From Anadara kagoshimensis (lineage: Eukaryota > Mollusca > Bivalvia > Arcoida > Arcidae), in contig CM037874.1 in NCBI GenBank assembly GCA_021292105.1, forward strand, positions 29,247,300 to 29,311,299: a stretch of DNA of 64,000 bases, given 5' to 3'. The notes under the pieces are model-generated. The model made no database searches. It was not told the origin of the DNA and was given only the letters and a program-made list of their open reading frames with translations. The position numbers and the translations under genes are program-made. Positions 11,750-23,700 of this stretch are shown here, one piece after another. Position 1 is the first letter of the stretch, and each line of letters opens with the position of its first letter.

Positions 11750-13200
11750 ATATGACCATCGGAGTATTTTTTCAATTGAAGCGATTCTGTTCTGTCTCTT
11801 TTATTTCTCACCAAAAGCTTTGGCCTTCTACTCTAACACTTGCCCTTTGGTGGTTTTCTGAGCGCATGTCTAATTCAGTTCCACCGTTTCTACACCATAT
11901 AAGAGGGAGGATTTTTGTTCTTAGTGGCAGACTAGCTTTCCATATGTTTCTTTATAATTTTGAATGCTTTTCTAGATATTTTTATTCTTTTCTTGATGCC
12001 CCGTTCTGTTTCTTCTTCGGCAACAATCATGCTCCCCAAGTAACAGAGCTTAATTACCTCTTCAATTTATAACTATCTTAATTAATACCTTTTGTTGTAT
12101 TTTTGTTCAACATTTTGTTTTGTTTGAGTTGATCTTCAGTCCAGTTTTTAAAACTGTTTCGTTTAGTAGAGTGGTCTTTATCTACATTTGATTCAATGTG
12201 AGGGTCAATAGCGTATATCAGCGAAGCCCATATATTCTATCTCGGGTGTTAGTGTCCATTGTATTCCATTTATTGCAATTAAAGATGATTTGTGTTTGTA
12301 TACAGCTTTGACATACTCCTGTATTCACATGAAATGCTTGGGGATAGTTTTCTCTTTTGAGACCTTAACAAATGTACACTTAGTATTTATAAAGGTATAA
12401 TGCATAGTGTCATTCTACTGACTGTTCTATACCTGGGCATGGCAATTTGGTCTGTGTAAGATTTTTTTCCTAAAACCAGCTTGTTTTGTTCAGAGCACCT
12501 AGTACCTCTTCTATTCCATCTTTTAGTCTATGAAGGATGATCTTTGACAGTATTTTCTCAGCTACATTGGGTAGTATGGTGCCTCTCCAGTTCTTACATC
12601 TCCATTATCTACCCTTTGAGTAGTTTAATGAGATAGTCCATCTCCCATTGTGTTGGAATAATTTCTCTTATCCAGATGATGCACAGTAATTTAGATATTT
12701 ATTTAGGTCCTATAGCTTTTCCTTTTTCAAGTTGATTTATACTTTTTTATTTCTTTTTTGTTGGCACCCCTTCCTTATTTTATTATCAAAGGTATGTGGT
12801 GTTATGTCCAATATTTCTTATGAAGGTGGTCTTTTGGTATATAGTTAAAATGTTCAGTCCATCTTTCCTCTGTTGTGATTTTTTTATCCTTTCCTTACAC
12901 CGGTCTGTCTGTGTTTGCTGGTTAACCTGTGTGTTTCTTTGTTTTTAGGTGTAGATTTTCTAAGTTTCATTAGCTACTATTTCTTGTGCGGTTACAAGAT
13001 TTTCCATCTTCCATATATTTTCGTTCATCACTTGTTTGTGTTCCTTTATATTTCTTCCTTTGCCTCCTCATACTCCCTTCATACTAATATTTTGCTAATC
13101 TGGTTCTGTTATTTGTTTTTCTCTTGTATTTCCTTGGGATATTTTGTCCCGTGTTTCCTCTGACAACCATATTCTCTGTGTCGATATACCGGTATGCCCT
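11750..13200 (-). pseudogene. decayed non-LTR retrotransposon reverse transcriptase (LINE ORF2 remnant)
   Basis: Read on the minus strand, the core between the inverted arms shows reverse-transcriptase blocks in order, but split over frames and stops. From ~13160 down comes an N-terminal spacer like 'LSEETRDKISQ'. At ~12620 comes 'IREIIPTQWEMDYLIKLLKG'. At ~12600-12490 come 'CKNWRGTILPNVAEKILSKI' and 'IILHRLKDG', the NWRGI/L..KI region typical of jockey- and RTE-like elements. At ~12450 comes 'SYTDQIAMPRYRTV' (family DQI..LR motif), and at ~12050 'KLCYLGSMIVAEEETERGIK', the YLGS thumb region. The catalytic FADD-type box is not recognisable. No endonuclease or poly(A) end is visible, so it is 5'- and 3'-incomplete and inactive. 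Family level only; the exact clade is unknown. Confidence 0.75.
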
Positions 13201-13569
13201 TTTTATGACATCCCAGCTCTCATTATTATCACCCATAGCTGTTAAAGCATAAAACCTGTTCTTCAGACTAATCTTAATTCTTCTTTCTTTTCCAGTTGTT
13301 TCAATTTTCTAACATTAAACTCATGTTCTGTTTTTTTCCAGGATTTGTTTGGCTGCTTTTATTTTTATCTTTGTCATGATAAATTGGTGGTTCGAGATGA
13401 CATCTGCTCCATGCATTGCCCTGACAATGAATAGACTCCTCCTACATTTGTTCTATAGTTATATGGTCAATAATTTTTCTGGTGATACCGATGTTACTTT
13501 ATGGCAATCTTTGTGTCGAAATAATGTACCTCATTGTAGTGATAAAGCATAAAGATAATAAATAATATC

Positions 13570-15009
13570 TTTAGAAAATTTCTATGATTTTGCTCATAAC
13601 TGTTTGAAAAATGATGGAACTGCATCTCTGGGACTGTAGCTGCTCCGAAATCTAGCACAAATCCTCCCTGGGTTAGTAGGATATACAGTTGGCAGTAAAG
13701 TAAAGGATTTATTCTTGATGTTTCCTATTCGCTACAACTAGTCAACGGCAGAAATCGCATTTTAGGTTTCCACTGCTCTAGCTGCATATAACAATCACGT
13801 GGCTTATGATCTACTAAATCAACATTGGTAATACTTTGAACTAAAAGTCATTCTCAAACTAAGATTATTAATTAAGCTTTTTGTTAGCTATAGAATAATG
13901 GGTGATGATGTTTGACATTTTTGTAAATTTGTATTGTTATGAATGTATGAAAAATTGATGATGATGATGATGATGATGATGCCATAATGAGGATGATGAT
14001 GATGATGATGATGATATTATTTATACAAAGAAACATACTGGGTCACTTTAATCGTGAAAACTATTAATCTTAAGATTCGATCAACTTTAAATAAAAGGGT
14101 ATCTTTAAATCAATATATTTTTCATAACAGAGTGGCGTCTTTTCTTTAAAATGAGAATTATGATCATCTATAACAACAATTTATGAAGTAAATGAAAAGC
14201 ATACAGTGTCTCAATGTGTTTTATTGGGTGGTACAGAAATAAATTCATATAGTTAATTTCAAATGATTCTATAGCGTTTTTCTTCAAAAATTGAGTTTAT
14301 GACGTCATAGAAACGTCACAGTAATAGCTACACCAATCAAGTTTGTACTTTATAAAAGCTGAAGCTGTTCCCTTTACAATGATACCAAATATGATCTATA
14401 TCTACATAATATCATCGACAACAAAGATAAAAACGTTCCCCTACCCCGTTTCGATCATTTTTTAAAAAAATGGCTATCTTTAATATATTTTTTCTAATAG
14501 AATGGTGTCTTTTATCGAAGATGAGAATATATGATCATTTATAGCTACAATTCATTAAGTAAATGGAACACATACTTTGTCTTAATGTGTTTTATTATGC
14601 TGTACAGAAATAATTTTATAAAGGATAAATTGACACGATTTTATAGCGTTTTTCCTCAAAACTTGTGTTTATGACGTCATGGTGACGCCATAGAAGCAGC
14701 TACATCAACCAACTTTGTATTTTATAAAAGCTGAACATGTTCCCTTTACAATGTACCAAATATGATCTGTATCTGCATAATAATATTGAAAACAAAGATA
14801 AAAACGTTCCCCTACCCCTAATAAGAAATTTACTGAAAACTTTCAGGTACTCTTAAATATTGAAGTTTTTCACGAAGAGCATCCCAACTTATTTCTGGGA
14901 AACATCCCGATTCCATTACTAGACACCCTAAGGTACCAGAAAAAAGTGGTGTCGGAGGATCCTGGGGGGGGGGGGGGTGCACGGTGGGTCCACCTAGCCC
15001 ACGCACTAA
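13570..15009 (-). repeat. right arm of the ~4.9 kb long-inverted-repeat element
   Basis: Reverse complement of 10143-11660. The blocks 'aagcttaattaataatctta', 'gacgtcatagaaacgtcac', 'acgttcccctacccc' and 'aggatcctggggg' all appear inverted and in reverse order. It ends with 'cacctagcccacgcactaa'. A similar phrase, 'cacctagctacgcgcctga', stands 230 bases further on at 15241. Confidence 0.85.
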
Positions 15010-15417
15010 TTGCGACCGTTCGAAGTTTCAAGAAACAAAAATGACCTTCAGTAAACATTTTAAAATAACTGTCAAAAACCCGTCTTCAGATTCCAACAAT
15101 TTCATTTTTTTTTTAAATGCTACTAGATTACACCATTTTACATGGTTATTTCCAAATTTTCAGGGGGATGCCTCATAACCACCACCCCTGCTTTGTCTTT
15201 GGTGCGTAATTTCATCCTTATTTGAATCCTCGTCATTTTCACCTAGCTACGCGCCTGATCGTCAAGACTTTGATATATGATACTAAATACCAGGTAAGCA
15301 TATATACTACACTTTGAAGGCTAGTTTTCTAAAGTGTATGCTGTCTTTTCAAATTTTAAATTGGACTGACAAAAACGCCCTAGTATTACTGAATTATCGC
15401 CCCCGTATGGCCAAATA

Positions 15418-15459
<42 letters not shown>

Positions 15460-16090
15460 GCCACTAGATAGTAATTTGTGAAATATATGTAACAGTAAAG
15501 AGATGGTTTTGAACCAAACAGTTACATAGAGATAAAGATGCACCTACACAAGCCAGAGGCTTATTTCAGCGGTGTTTAGACGTTATAAGATAAGATTTCA
15601 TCTGTGGCTAATTTCAAATCATTCAGTTCATGAAAAATAGAGAGTCCCCTGTAATGTCCGCAAAATTTAGTCAGATTTTTTTTTAAAAAATCACCAGAAA
15701 AAAAGAGAAAGAAGAAAAGCCGGAAAGAAAAGAAATATCAATCAAATTTCCCAACAATTTTACAATATCAAAATTTAATATATAAAGAAGACATCGTGTC
15801 CTGAAATTAGTCCCTGTAAATTCAATGATCACTGAATATCCCCGAAAATTCAAGTTATTCCTTTTTCAAATACCATGATATGTTTTTTAATTCTATAATA
15901 AATCTGGTTCATATTTTTAAATCAAAATATAAAAATATAATTTTGATAATAATAATACTACATTTATCAGTAAAATACGTTGAAAATTTATTTTACAAAA
16001 CCAAGACAACGGGATAAGTATTGGCCGAGTCCTTGTGGGACCTCGTAGACAGTAGGGGGGATATACAAACAGTCCAAGTAGATTTTTTAA
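15010..16090. other. intergenic DNA upstream of TCHP
   Basis: No gene seen. It contains a 38-base A run at 15421-15458, which may be the tail of an inserted element: 'ggccaaatatct' precedes it and 'cgccactagatag' follows. Confidence 0.5.
15421..15458. repeat. poly(A) tract
   Basis: An uninterrupted run of 38 A. It may be a retroposon tail, but no matching SINE body is evident beside it. Confidence 0.9.
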
Positions 16091-16099
16091 AGACGAGTT

Positions 16100-16137
16100 T
16101 GCGCATGCGCTGAAAGATTTAACGGAACACTTCCTGT
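16100..16137 (+). promoter_or_regulatory. putative TCHP promoter: NRF-1 site plus ETS site
   Basis: TGCGCATGCGCT at 16100-16111 is a perfect palindromic NRF-1 consensus. ACTTCCTGT at 16129-16137 is an ETS core on the minus strand. Both are typical of TATA-less housekeeping promoters. About 70 bases on, GACAAAG|GTATGC (donor at 16208) would end a short non-coding first exon. It would splice to the acceptor at 17711-17716 (TTTCAG), 16 bases before the ATG. Confidence 0.55.
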
Positions 16138-16740
16138 TGACATTCACTACCAGATTCTTTTGTTTTATACAACTTCATAGCCGCAAATTGTACATTTTGG
16201 GACAAAGGTATGCATAGATACTTTGCTAAACACCCTACTTTGACTTCGCATCAATATACTCGTTGTTTTACAGTCATATAGAATGCGTATTTTGGAGCGA
16301 AATTTTCAAAACATGATGCTACTTGATCAGTGAACAGCTCCTCTTGTGTGTGTACATTTCAAACACAGCAATATCCTCGATGCAGTGTTTAAGATATCAG
16401 AAGTATACAGTTAGTAATTACAAGGATCTTTATGCATAAATTTTGTTATTTTTGTTGACAAATATCACGTTACAAGAAAATCTCATTTACTGATGGACCA
16501 GTGACTGTTGGATCATTCTGTTGTATTGTAGAACCTACTGTATTGGCATTTATACAATGGTTGTATAAATGACTGCTTTTAATAGCATTTTCCCTTAAAT
16601 CTGCTCTATAACCCTTTAATGGTGTTTTCATATATGACTGTATCTGGTACCTATTATCCAAATCACTGTGTTTGTGACTGTGAATTAATTACCCTTAATT
16701 TCTATAGAAAATCCAATAAACTTGAAAAATGTTTGATATT

Positions 16741-17038
16741 GTTCACTTACTTTATCTTATCTTCTTGCTCAGTCTGTTTCATTTGCATCTAGTTGTAAGC
16801 GTCCTCTGTAGTGGCCACAGGTGGCCTACTCTTTTTCAAATTCTACAGAGGTGTCTGAAACACGGGACCTCGGTTTTGAGTCTCATCCGAAAGACTATTC
16901 TGGTAATGAGCTTTTTATGGCTCTAGTATAGTCAGGAGATGAAAATCGTCTCAGAAAATTTTCAAGTCCTGAGTGAGGTTTGAACCCACGACCCTTGACT
17001 TTGGAAGCCAGTGACAATACCACTTGGCCATGTCCCTT
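16741..17038 (-). repeat. tRNA-derived SINE (family C), minus-strand copy
   Basis: On the minus strand it starts 'GGACATGGCCAAGTGGTAT' with a B box GGGTTCAAACC, then 'tctgagacgatttt' and 'gatgagactcaaaaccgagg'. It ends 'aatgaaacagact'. It is the inverted relative of 20151-20433. Confidence 0.7.
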
Positions 17039-17732
17039 GTTACTTGTGCCTAGTCTAATGATTGATATTGTTGGCTTACTTGTGCCTAGTCGTAACAGCG
17101 AATCTGATGTATGCACATCCATGACTGTCAAAGTGTATCTATAAAAAGGAATATGTTGGTCCTATGGGGATTTATTATGGCAAAAATGGCGATGTTTACA
17201 TGGGTAGTGATGTCTTTGATGATGTTTTACGTCATATGTTCAGCAGAATCTGTCATTTGCCTGGTCTTTTCAATATTTTAAAGGCAAATGTAATTACCAT
17301 ATTTTTTTATCTGTATGACCATATGCATGCACATAGGGTGAGCTACATATATCAATTGGTTAGGATTAAATATTTGAATTTAGAATTAAATCCAAATTTT
17401 ATTGATTTTGCAATGTGTTTTATTTTGTGAGGTTTATAAAAAAATAGTCTTCCAAAAAGTTGTTGTCTAAAATGATGGATGATTGATCTTGGATTATGTT
17501 GACCTGCAAAAAACGATCCGATTGTATGGGGAAAACAAAACGGCAGATCTTACATTTTAATTACATTTTTGATAATAATTATATATTATATTTGACCCAT
17601 TATGACAAATTTCTTTATTTCTACTTTCATTATCGCTAAGCTGATGTAAATTCCATAATGTCTGGTATATAAAGTACATAATCAACTTGTTATTCTTATT
17701 TATTTACATTTTTCAGATAAAACTAGATAAAA

Positions 17733-20700
17733 ATGGCTTTACCTACAGTTCCACATTATTGGACCACAAGAAAGAATGTGTATGAACAAGCAATTGTACG
17801 ACAAAGAAACCATCTTGATGATTTCCGTAATAAATGGGGTAACACAGCAGACTACTGGCAGAAATCAAATATAGACATTAATAAGAAGAAACACTGGGAG
17901 TCTGATGATTCAATGAGGTCAAGGTATGTATAGTAATGAATTTATCAGTCAATATAAAGTGTGTATTCATAAACCACAGGCCACAAAACCATTATAATGA
18001 GGTCAAGGTATGTTACAAATTAATAAATGTATCAATTTTAATATAAAATATATATTGTTTGTTCATTAACTACAGGACACAAAAACATTTTCTGACAATT
18101 TTTCTAGTTGAACATGTACATGTATTTCTAAACCAATTTCAATAGACCCAACTAGTGAAAGAAAACAGATCACCTTTGTTGGACCAAGCTCTATAGGTGT
18201 CAATGTAGCTCAGTGGTTAAAGCATCATCCTAGTATTGGGGAGATTCCAGTTTGGAATCTCAGTTTGACGGCTGAGTTTTTCCCTTTGTCATTACATTTG
18301 GGGGCTTGTCCAGGCCCAAAGAAGTGGTCAACCAACAGGTCAGTCCTAGGTAGAACCTGGTGGTTTCTATTCAAGGAACATGTAGTTGAATCGGAAAAAG
18401 AAAGGGAGGAATGTGACAGACTGGACATGATAGGTGGCCAGGTAGCTCATTTGGTAAGCATCCCATTAGTACTGGAGAGATCCCAGGTTTGTGTCACAAT
18501 TTGACTGCTGCATCATCACCTTTCCTGTTCATAACAGAACATAAGCTTAAATGATATGAAATTCTTAATTCCAGTCACTTTTAGTTCAAGCATAAATGAA
18601 GAATTTTTTGAGATTGACAATAAATTTCAGTGTAATGGTACTATTTTACTACCATATCAAATATTTTCCTCTCAACATTACCATAAATTGTTTATGTTTT
18701 GCAGTATGGATGCATATAAAGCTGACAAAGAAAAGGATTTAAAAGTTCAGAAATTAAAGAAGAGAAGATTAAAACTAGCAGCTTTACTTAAACATGAGAG
18801 GGACCAATGGGAGGTATATATGACATGTGCCATATTCTATTTGTAGCATGAACTGAAAAATGTAACACCCAATCTTTTTTATTTGTTCCTATTTTCTGCT
18901 TTTTCCTTGTAAATAGAGCAGGTGCCCTCTTTCAACATATAGAATTATGTTAATTCAAGAATGGTAATTATCAAATTGTTGTACTGTACAATTTTGCTCA
19001 TTATATATTCAGTTATTCTTTTGAAATTATTCTAAAAGTTCTACCTAATAAATAAAAAAACAACAAAAACCATTTTTAAATGTTTGAAATTATATGCTTT
19101 TTAGTTGTAATTGAGTTTTGACTAGATTTAGTTCTACCAGTTTCTTCATTTATATTGCCTCTTTATACTGATCTTTTCAAATAAATTGAGTAATGGTGTT
19201 TAACATATCGGTCAAGAATAAGTCATTTATAATGAGACAACACAATCTATAGGCGAAGGTGCAGAAATTTTGCCTGTGCATTGCGCTGATGGTATTTTAC
19301 AGCAGGGTTCTTTATCGTGCCAAGTCTGCCTTGACTTGGGACCTCGTTGATTTTAAGTACCCATCCTAAAGAATTGTGAATTTTATTCTGTAATGCCGGG
19401 TGCTTGGTGACAGAACAGTCACTGCCCACTTTCAAATCTTGGGTTATCCCACTTATGGAGTGAGCACTCTATCAACTGAGCAACTGCAGTGGTCAGATAT
19501 TTGATGATCAAAATTCTATGAATATTTACAGGCTGAATTAAAAGGATATTCTAAAGACAACTACGCCAGACTTGAAGATATGAGAGACAGGACAGAATCT
19601 CTTAAAAGTGCTAGAGAGGAGAAACGACAACAGGTAATAAAACAATCACATTAAATATTTCCCTTTTCTGCCTCATTAGAGGGATTTGGACCTTTCATAA
19701 TATCCAAAATCCAAGATTAGTAGTACATTTATAAACATTTGAAAATGCCAGTTTCAAAAAGAAGACTTGTATTTGCACAATGTTCAGGATAACAAAATAT
19801 TCCAGTTTGAACATGAATTGCTCTTGTTCTATTCTAAATTGTTTTTTACATTGTTTTTTTTTCAGCTCAGAGATGAGAAGTTATATGAATTTTGGAAGAG
19901 AAATAATCCTGAACTACGTAAGGTAAATTGAACCTAATTTTTCCCCTGTAAATTATACAGAAGTTTAATCATAGTTTATATGTATGAAATATCTTTTTCT
20001 TTTTTGTTGAAATTGCATTTGTTTCACAAACTTTACTTTTCTTAAACTGATTTTGAAAGTGTGTGTAATATTTTTTGCAACTGTATGTACGCTTAAGAAT
20101 AAAAATTGTCATTTAAGAAACTCTGTCTTGGTACATGTAATTATTTCATGGGTGGACATGGCTAAGTGGTACTGTTACTGGCTTTGTAGCCAAGGGTTGT
20201 GGGTTCGAACCTCCCTCGACAATTTGGAAATTGTCTGAGATGATTTTTTTTCTCCTGCTGTCAGCTAGAGCTGTAAAAAGCTTGTTACTAGGATGAGACT
20301 CAAAACCAAGGCCCCTTGTCTCAATGCTAGCTAATGACACCTATGTAGAGTTCGAACAGGAGTAGGCCACCTGTGGCAACTATAGAGGAAGCTTACAATT
20401 AGAAGTGATTGAAACAGACTAAGCAACGTAAACTAAAAAAAAATTACTGAAGATATTTTTGCAAATACATATATGTATTTGCAATTCCCAGATTTGTGCT
20501 AATGAAGAGATAAATATTTTGTTCTGTTTTATTATATTACTTTTAATTACCATACTAAGATGTGTGGAAATGTTCGTATGATTGCATGAGTTGTATTTTG
20601 GAGGAAATAAATATTTAGTTCCGTTTTACATATTATTTTGTTGTTTTATTTAGGTTGAACAGGAAATGTTTAAAGATCACGTTGTAAACACATGGTCTGA

Positions 20701-23700
20701 CCAAGTAGAAGAAAATAAAGAGGTATTTATAGATATCACTGACAATATGTCGGTCATTCTGTTCATAAATTTGTCATGTCATTTGTGAGATCCATTTATT
20801 GTCTTTCCAATAGAAAAACTATTTTAAACAACAATAGAAAGCCAATTCTGAATTTGCAGGGATAATTTTATATCCTTATTTGTTAAATGTTTATGTTCAG
20901 TTTTTACTAGCATAAGTTTGAAAGCATAAATACATTAAAAATTAATTTTACTTTAGAAACTTGAGAAAGAGAGACAAGAAAAGGAGGAATTTGAAAGACA
21001 GTTGGAAGAAGAAAGACGTGCAGCTGCTCTGAAACAAAGACAGAAAGAAGAAGAAAAATTACAAGAAGAAAAAAGATTCAGAGAAATACTGAAAGAACAG
21101 ATGATGGAGCTGAAAGAGAGAGAAATGGAGGTTTGTATTGAGTTTTACAAGATACATGTACATAAGAATGTATAACAGCATGAGATACAATTTCAAATGA
21201 AGCAGTTAAGATAACAACACACTTTAATTCAGCAAACTTTGCTTTGTGTTTGGGTGATAGATTGTGACTCTTCACTCCATAGATATACGGTAAAAGACAG
21301 TTTGAGTGGATTCAACACTCCCCACAGCAATATTTATTATCAATTTTTTTGTTCATGAAAGGGAAACCAGTTGTGTAGAGGAAAAACAAACAGAAATCAG
21401 CAGGGTATCCTCCTGTTATGCATAAAGTGTATATAATTAATTTTACATCTTCAATTGAATTCATAGTTCTAGTAATAACTTTCGTAAGGAAGTGAAAAAT
21501 ATACATTCATGAATTTTCTGATCAAGAGAAGGCCTCAGTGGCCAAGTTGCCTACAACACTGGCTTATTGATCACAGTGCCTCTGACTCCCTAGATTCACA
21601 TCCACTAAAGCAGATCCTATTTTGAGAAAGTTTGTCAGTTGTTTACCAGTTAGTTAAAGGTTTTTTCAAGGTGCCGTTATCTGGTTTCCCTTACCATCCA
21701 TCAACTGACTTGCTCATTGTTGTGAAAGTAAAGAATTTTGACTGGGGTGTAAAAAACCATAACTTCATTCAACTTGTGATCATATTTGCTTCTTATATAA
21801 TATGTTCTGAGTTTTGTACCCTTTCATAATGTTTCTTCTTATAAGGCTAGGGGAGATTGAAAATTCTTTCAACAGAAATGTTAATGGAACAAGACGAAAT
21901 TGCTGGTCTGATGGTGAGAATGTTTCCAGATTTTTGATAGAAATATTAAATACAATTTATAGGTAAAACTTACCATTTAAATTTTAAAAAATGTTGACAT
22001 TATACTCTATGTAGGCTGAGAGATTGAAGAAGCAGGAAGAAGATTTAATAAGACAACAATGGGAACTTGAGAAGTTAGAGGAAGACAGAGAACAGATGGA
22101 GTTATCTAGAGCACAACGAGAACATGGGTATGATACATTATACTGACATATTGCAAGGGTTCAAAATTATTTTTTATTTGAAGGTTCAGGACCTTTTGCC
22201 TTTATTTTTGGCAGGTCCCACATAAAAGTTTGAAAGTCCAATACCAACACTGAAAGGTCCATGTGCAATAAGGTTATTATATAGAAAAAGAAGAATTATC
22301 CTGGTAAAAATGGCAGGTCAAACGATCGGCCTATTACAGTTTAAATATGAAGGGTCTCAATGTAAAATTAATAGGTACCGGACCTTGGACCCAGGAATTT
22401 TTGAATCCCTGCATTGTTATCAGAAATTAAATCAAGATAGATTTTATGATGTTGATATTTTTATTGGTACATGTAATAGAGAACAAGAATTGCCTGGAAT
22501 TTTATGTTTCACCAAAAAACAGACATTTTATTTACTCGTGGCTTTACATTCCAATGTCTATGCTTGATGAGAGCATGTAGAAGATGTGTTGCTGCATTTA
22601 TCATTGGTGCCCTAGCATAAATGGGAAAGTCTACATCTTTTACTGGTTGCTATATAAGTGAAATAATGTTCACATGACAAACATTTGAGTTCAAACGCTG
22701 CTCTGTTGTTACCTTGCAGGTGAACCCAGCAGCTCCAACCCTGGGACTGGGACAATAAAAACCATTAATTACAACAACAACAACAACACAAAAAAAAAAT
22801 TTTTTAGTTCCAAACAAGTCAATATGCTTTGGTGTATTTAATTTGCAAATACATGTATTTATTATTTCATTTTATTTTTTAACAGGCGTCTCTTATTACG
22901 GCAGCATAAAGCACAGATGATGAGAAGATCAAAACAGATCATGGAAGAACTGGTAATTTTTTAATGTTAAATATTATTGACTTAGATATCCTGAACATTA
23001 AAAATTAAAATTCAAAAATTTTTAATTTCTGAATAAAATGCAAGTGTGTATTATGTGTAAAATTCAATTCACTAATTAATTCAGAAATTAAAAAAAATAA
23101 TAATTTAAAAACTATAGTGAAATTCATTTCTTTAAATACAAACCAACAAAGTTTGTTGATGAAAACAGAAATACTTAGTTTTTGCATGTCTACATGGTCT
23201 TGATATGACTAAAATCATGTGACCCATATCACCATCTACATTTTGTACATGTACACTGTTTGTAAAGCTGTGTCACCAGTCTAAAATGAACTAACATGTC
23301 TCTGGCCTACATGGCTTATAATATAGGTTTCACCATGTATTATTTTCTATGTATTGCCTGTCTGAAACAACATTTCAATGCAAATATTGTTTTCTTTTTT
23401 ATGAAATAAAAACAAATATGTTGAGTATATACAGTTGAATCTCGTTATCTCGAACTCGGATATCTCGAACTACCGGATATCTCGAACTTTTTTAAAAAGT
23501 CCGAACAGAGTCGTTCTTTATTAAACCAAAATCACTCCGGTTATCTCGAACTCGGATATCTCGAATTATCGGATATGTCAAACAATATTTTCGTCCCCTT
23601 GAATGAAAATCCTAGGAAAATTACACTCGTTAACTCGAACAAAAAATTTAGGAAAATTAAATTTGTTAACTCGAACAAAAAATTTAGGAAAATTAATTTG

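Noticed and set aside
21841-21916. Possible extra TCHP exon ('ENSFNRNVNGTRRN')
   Set aside because: Exons 6 and 7 already join in frame and align without a gap to the vertebrate protein. Adding this segment would insert unrelated sequence.
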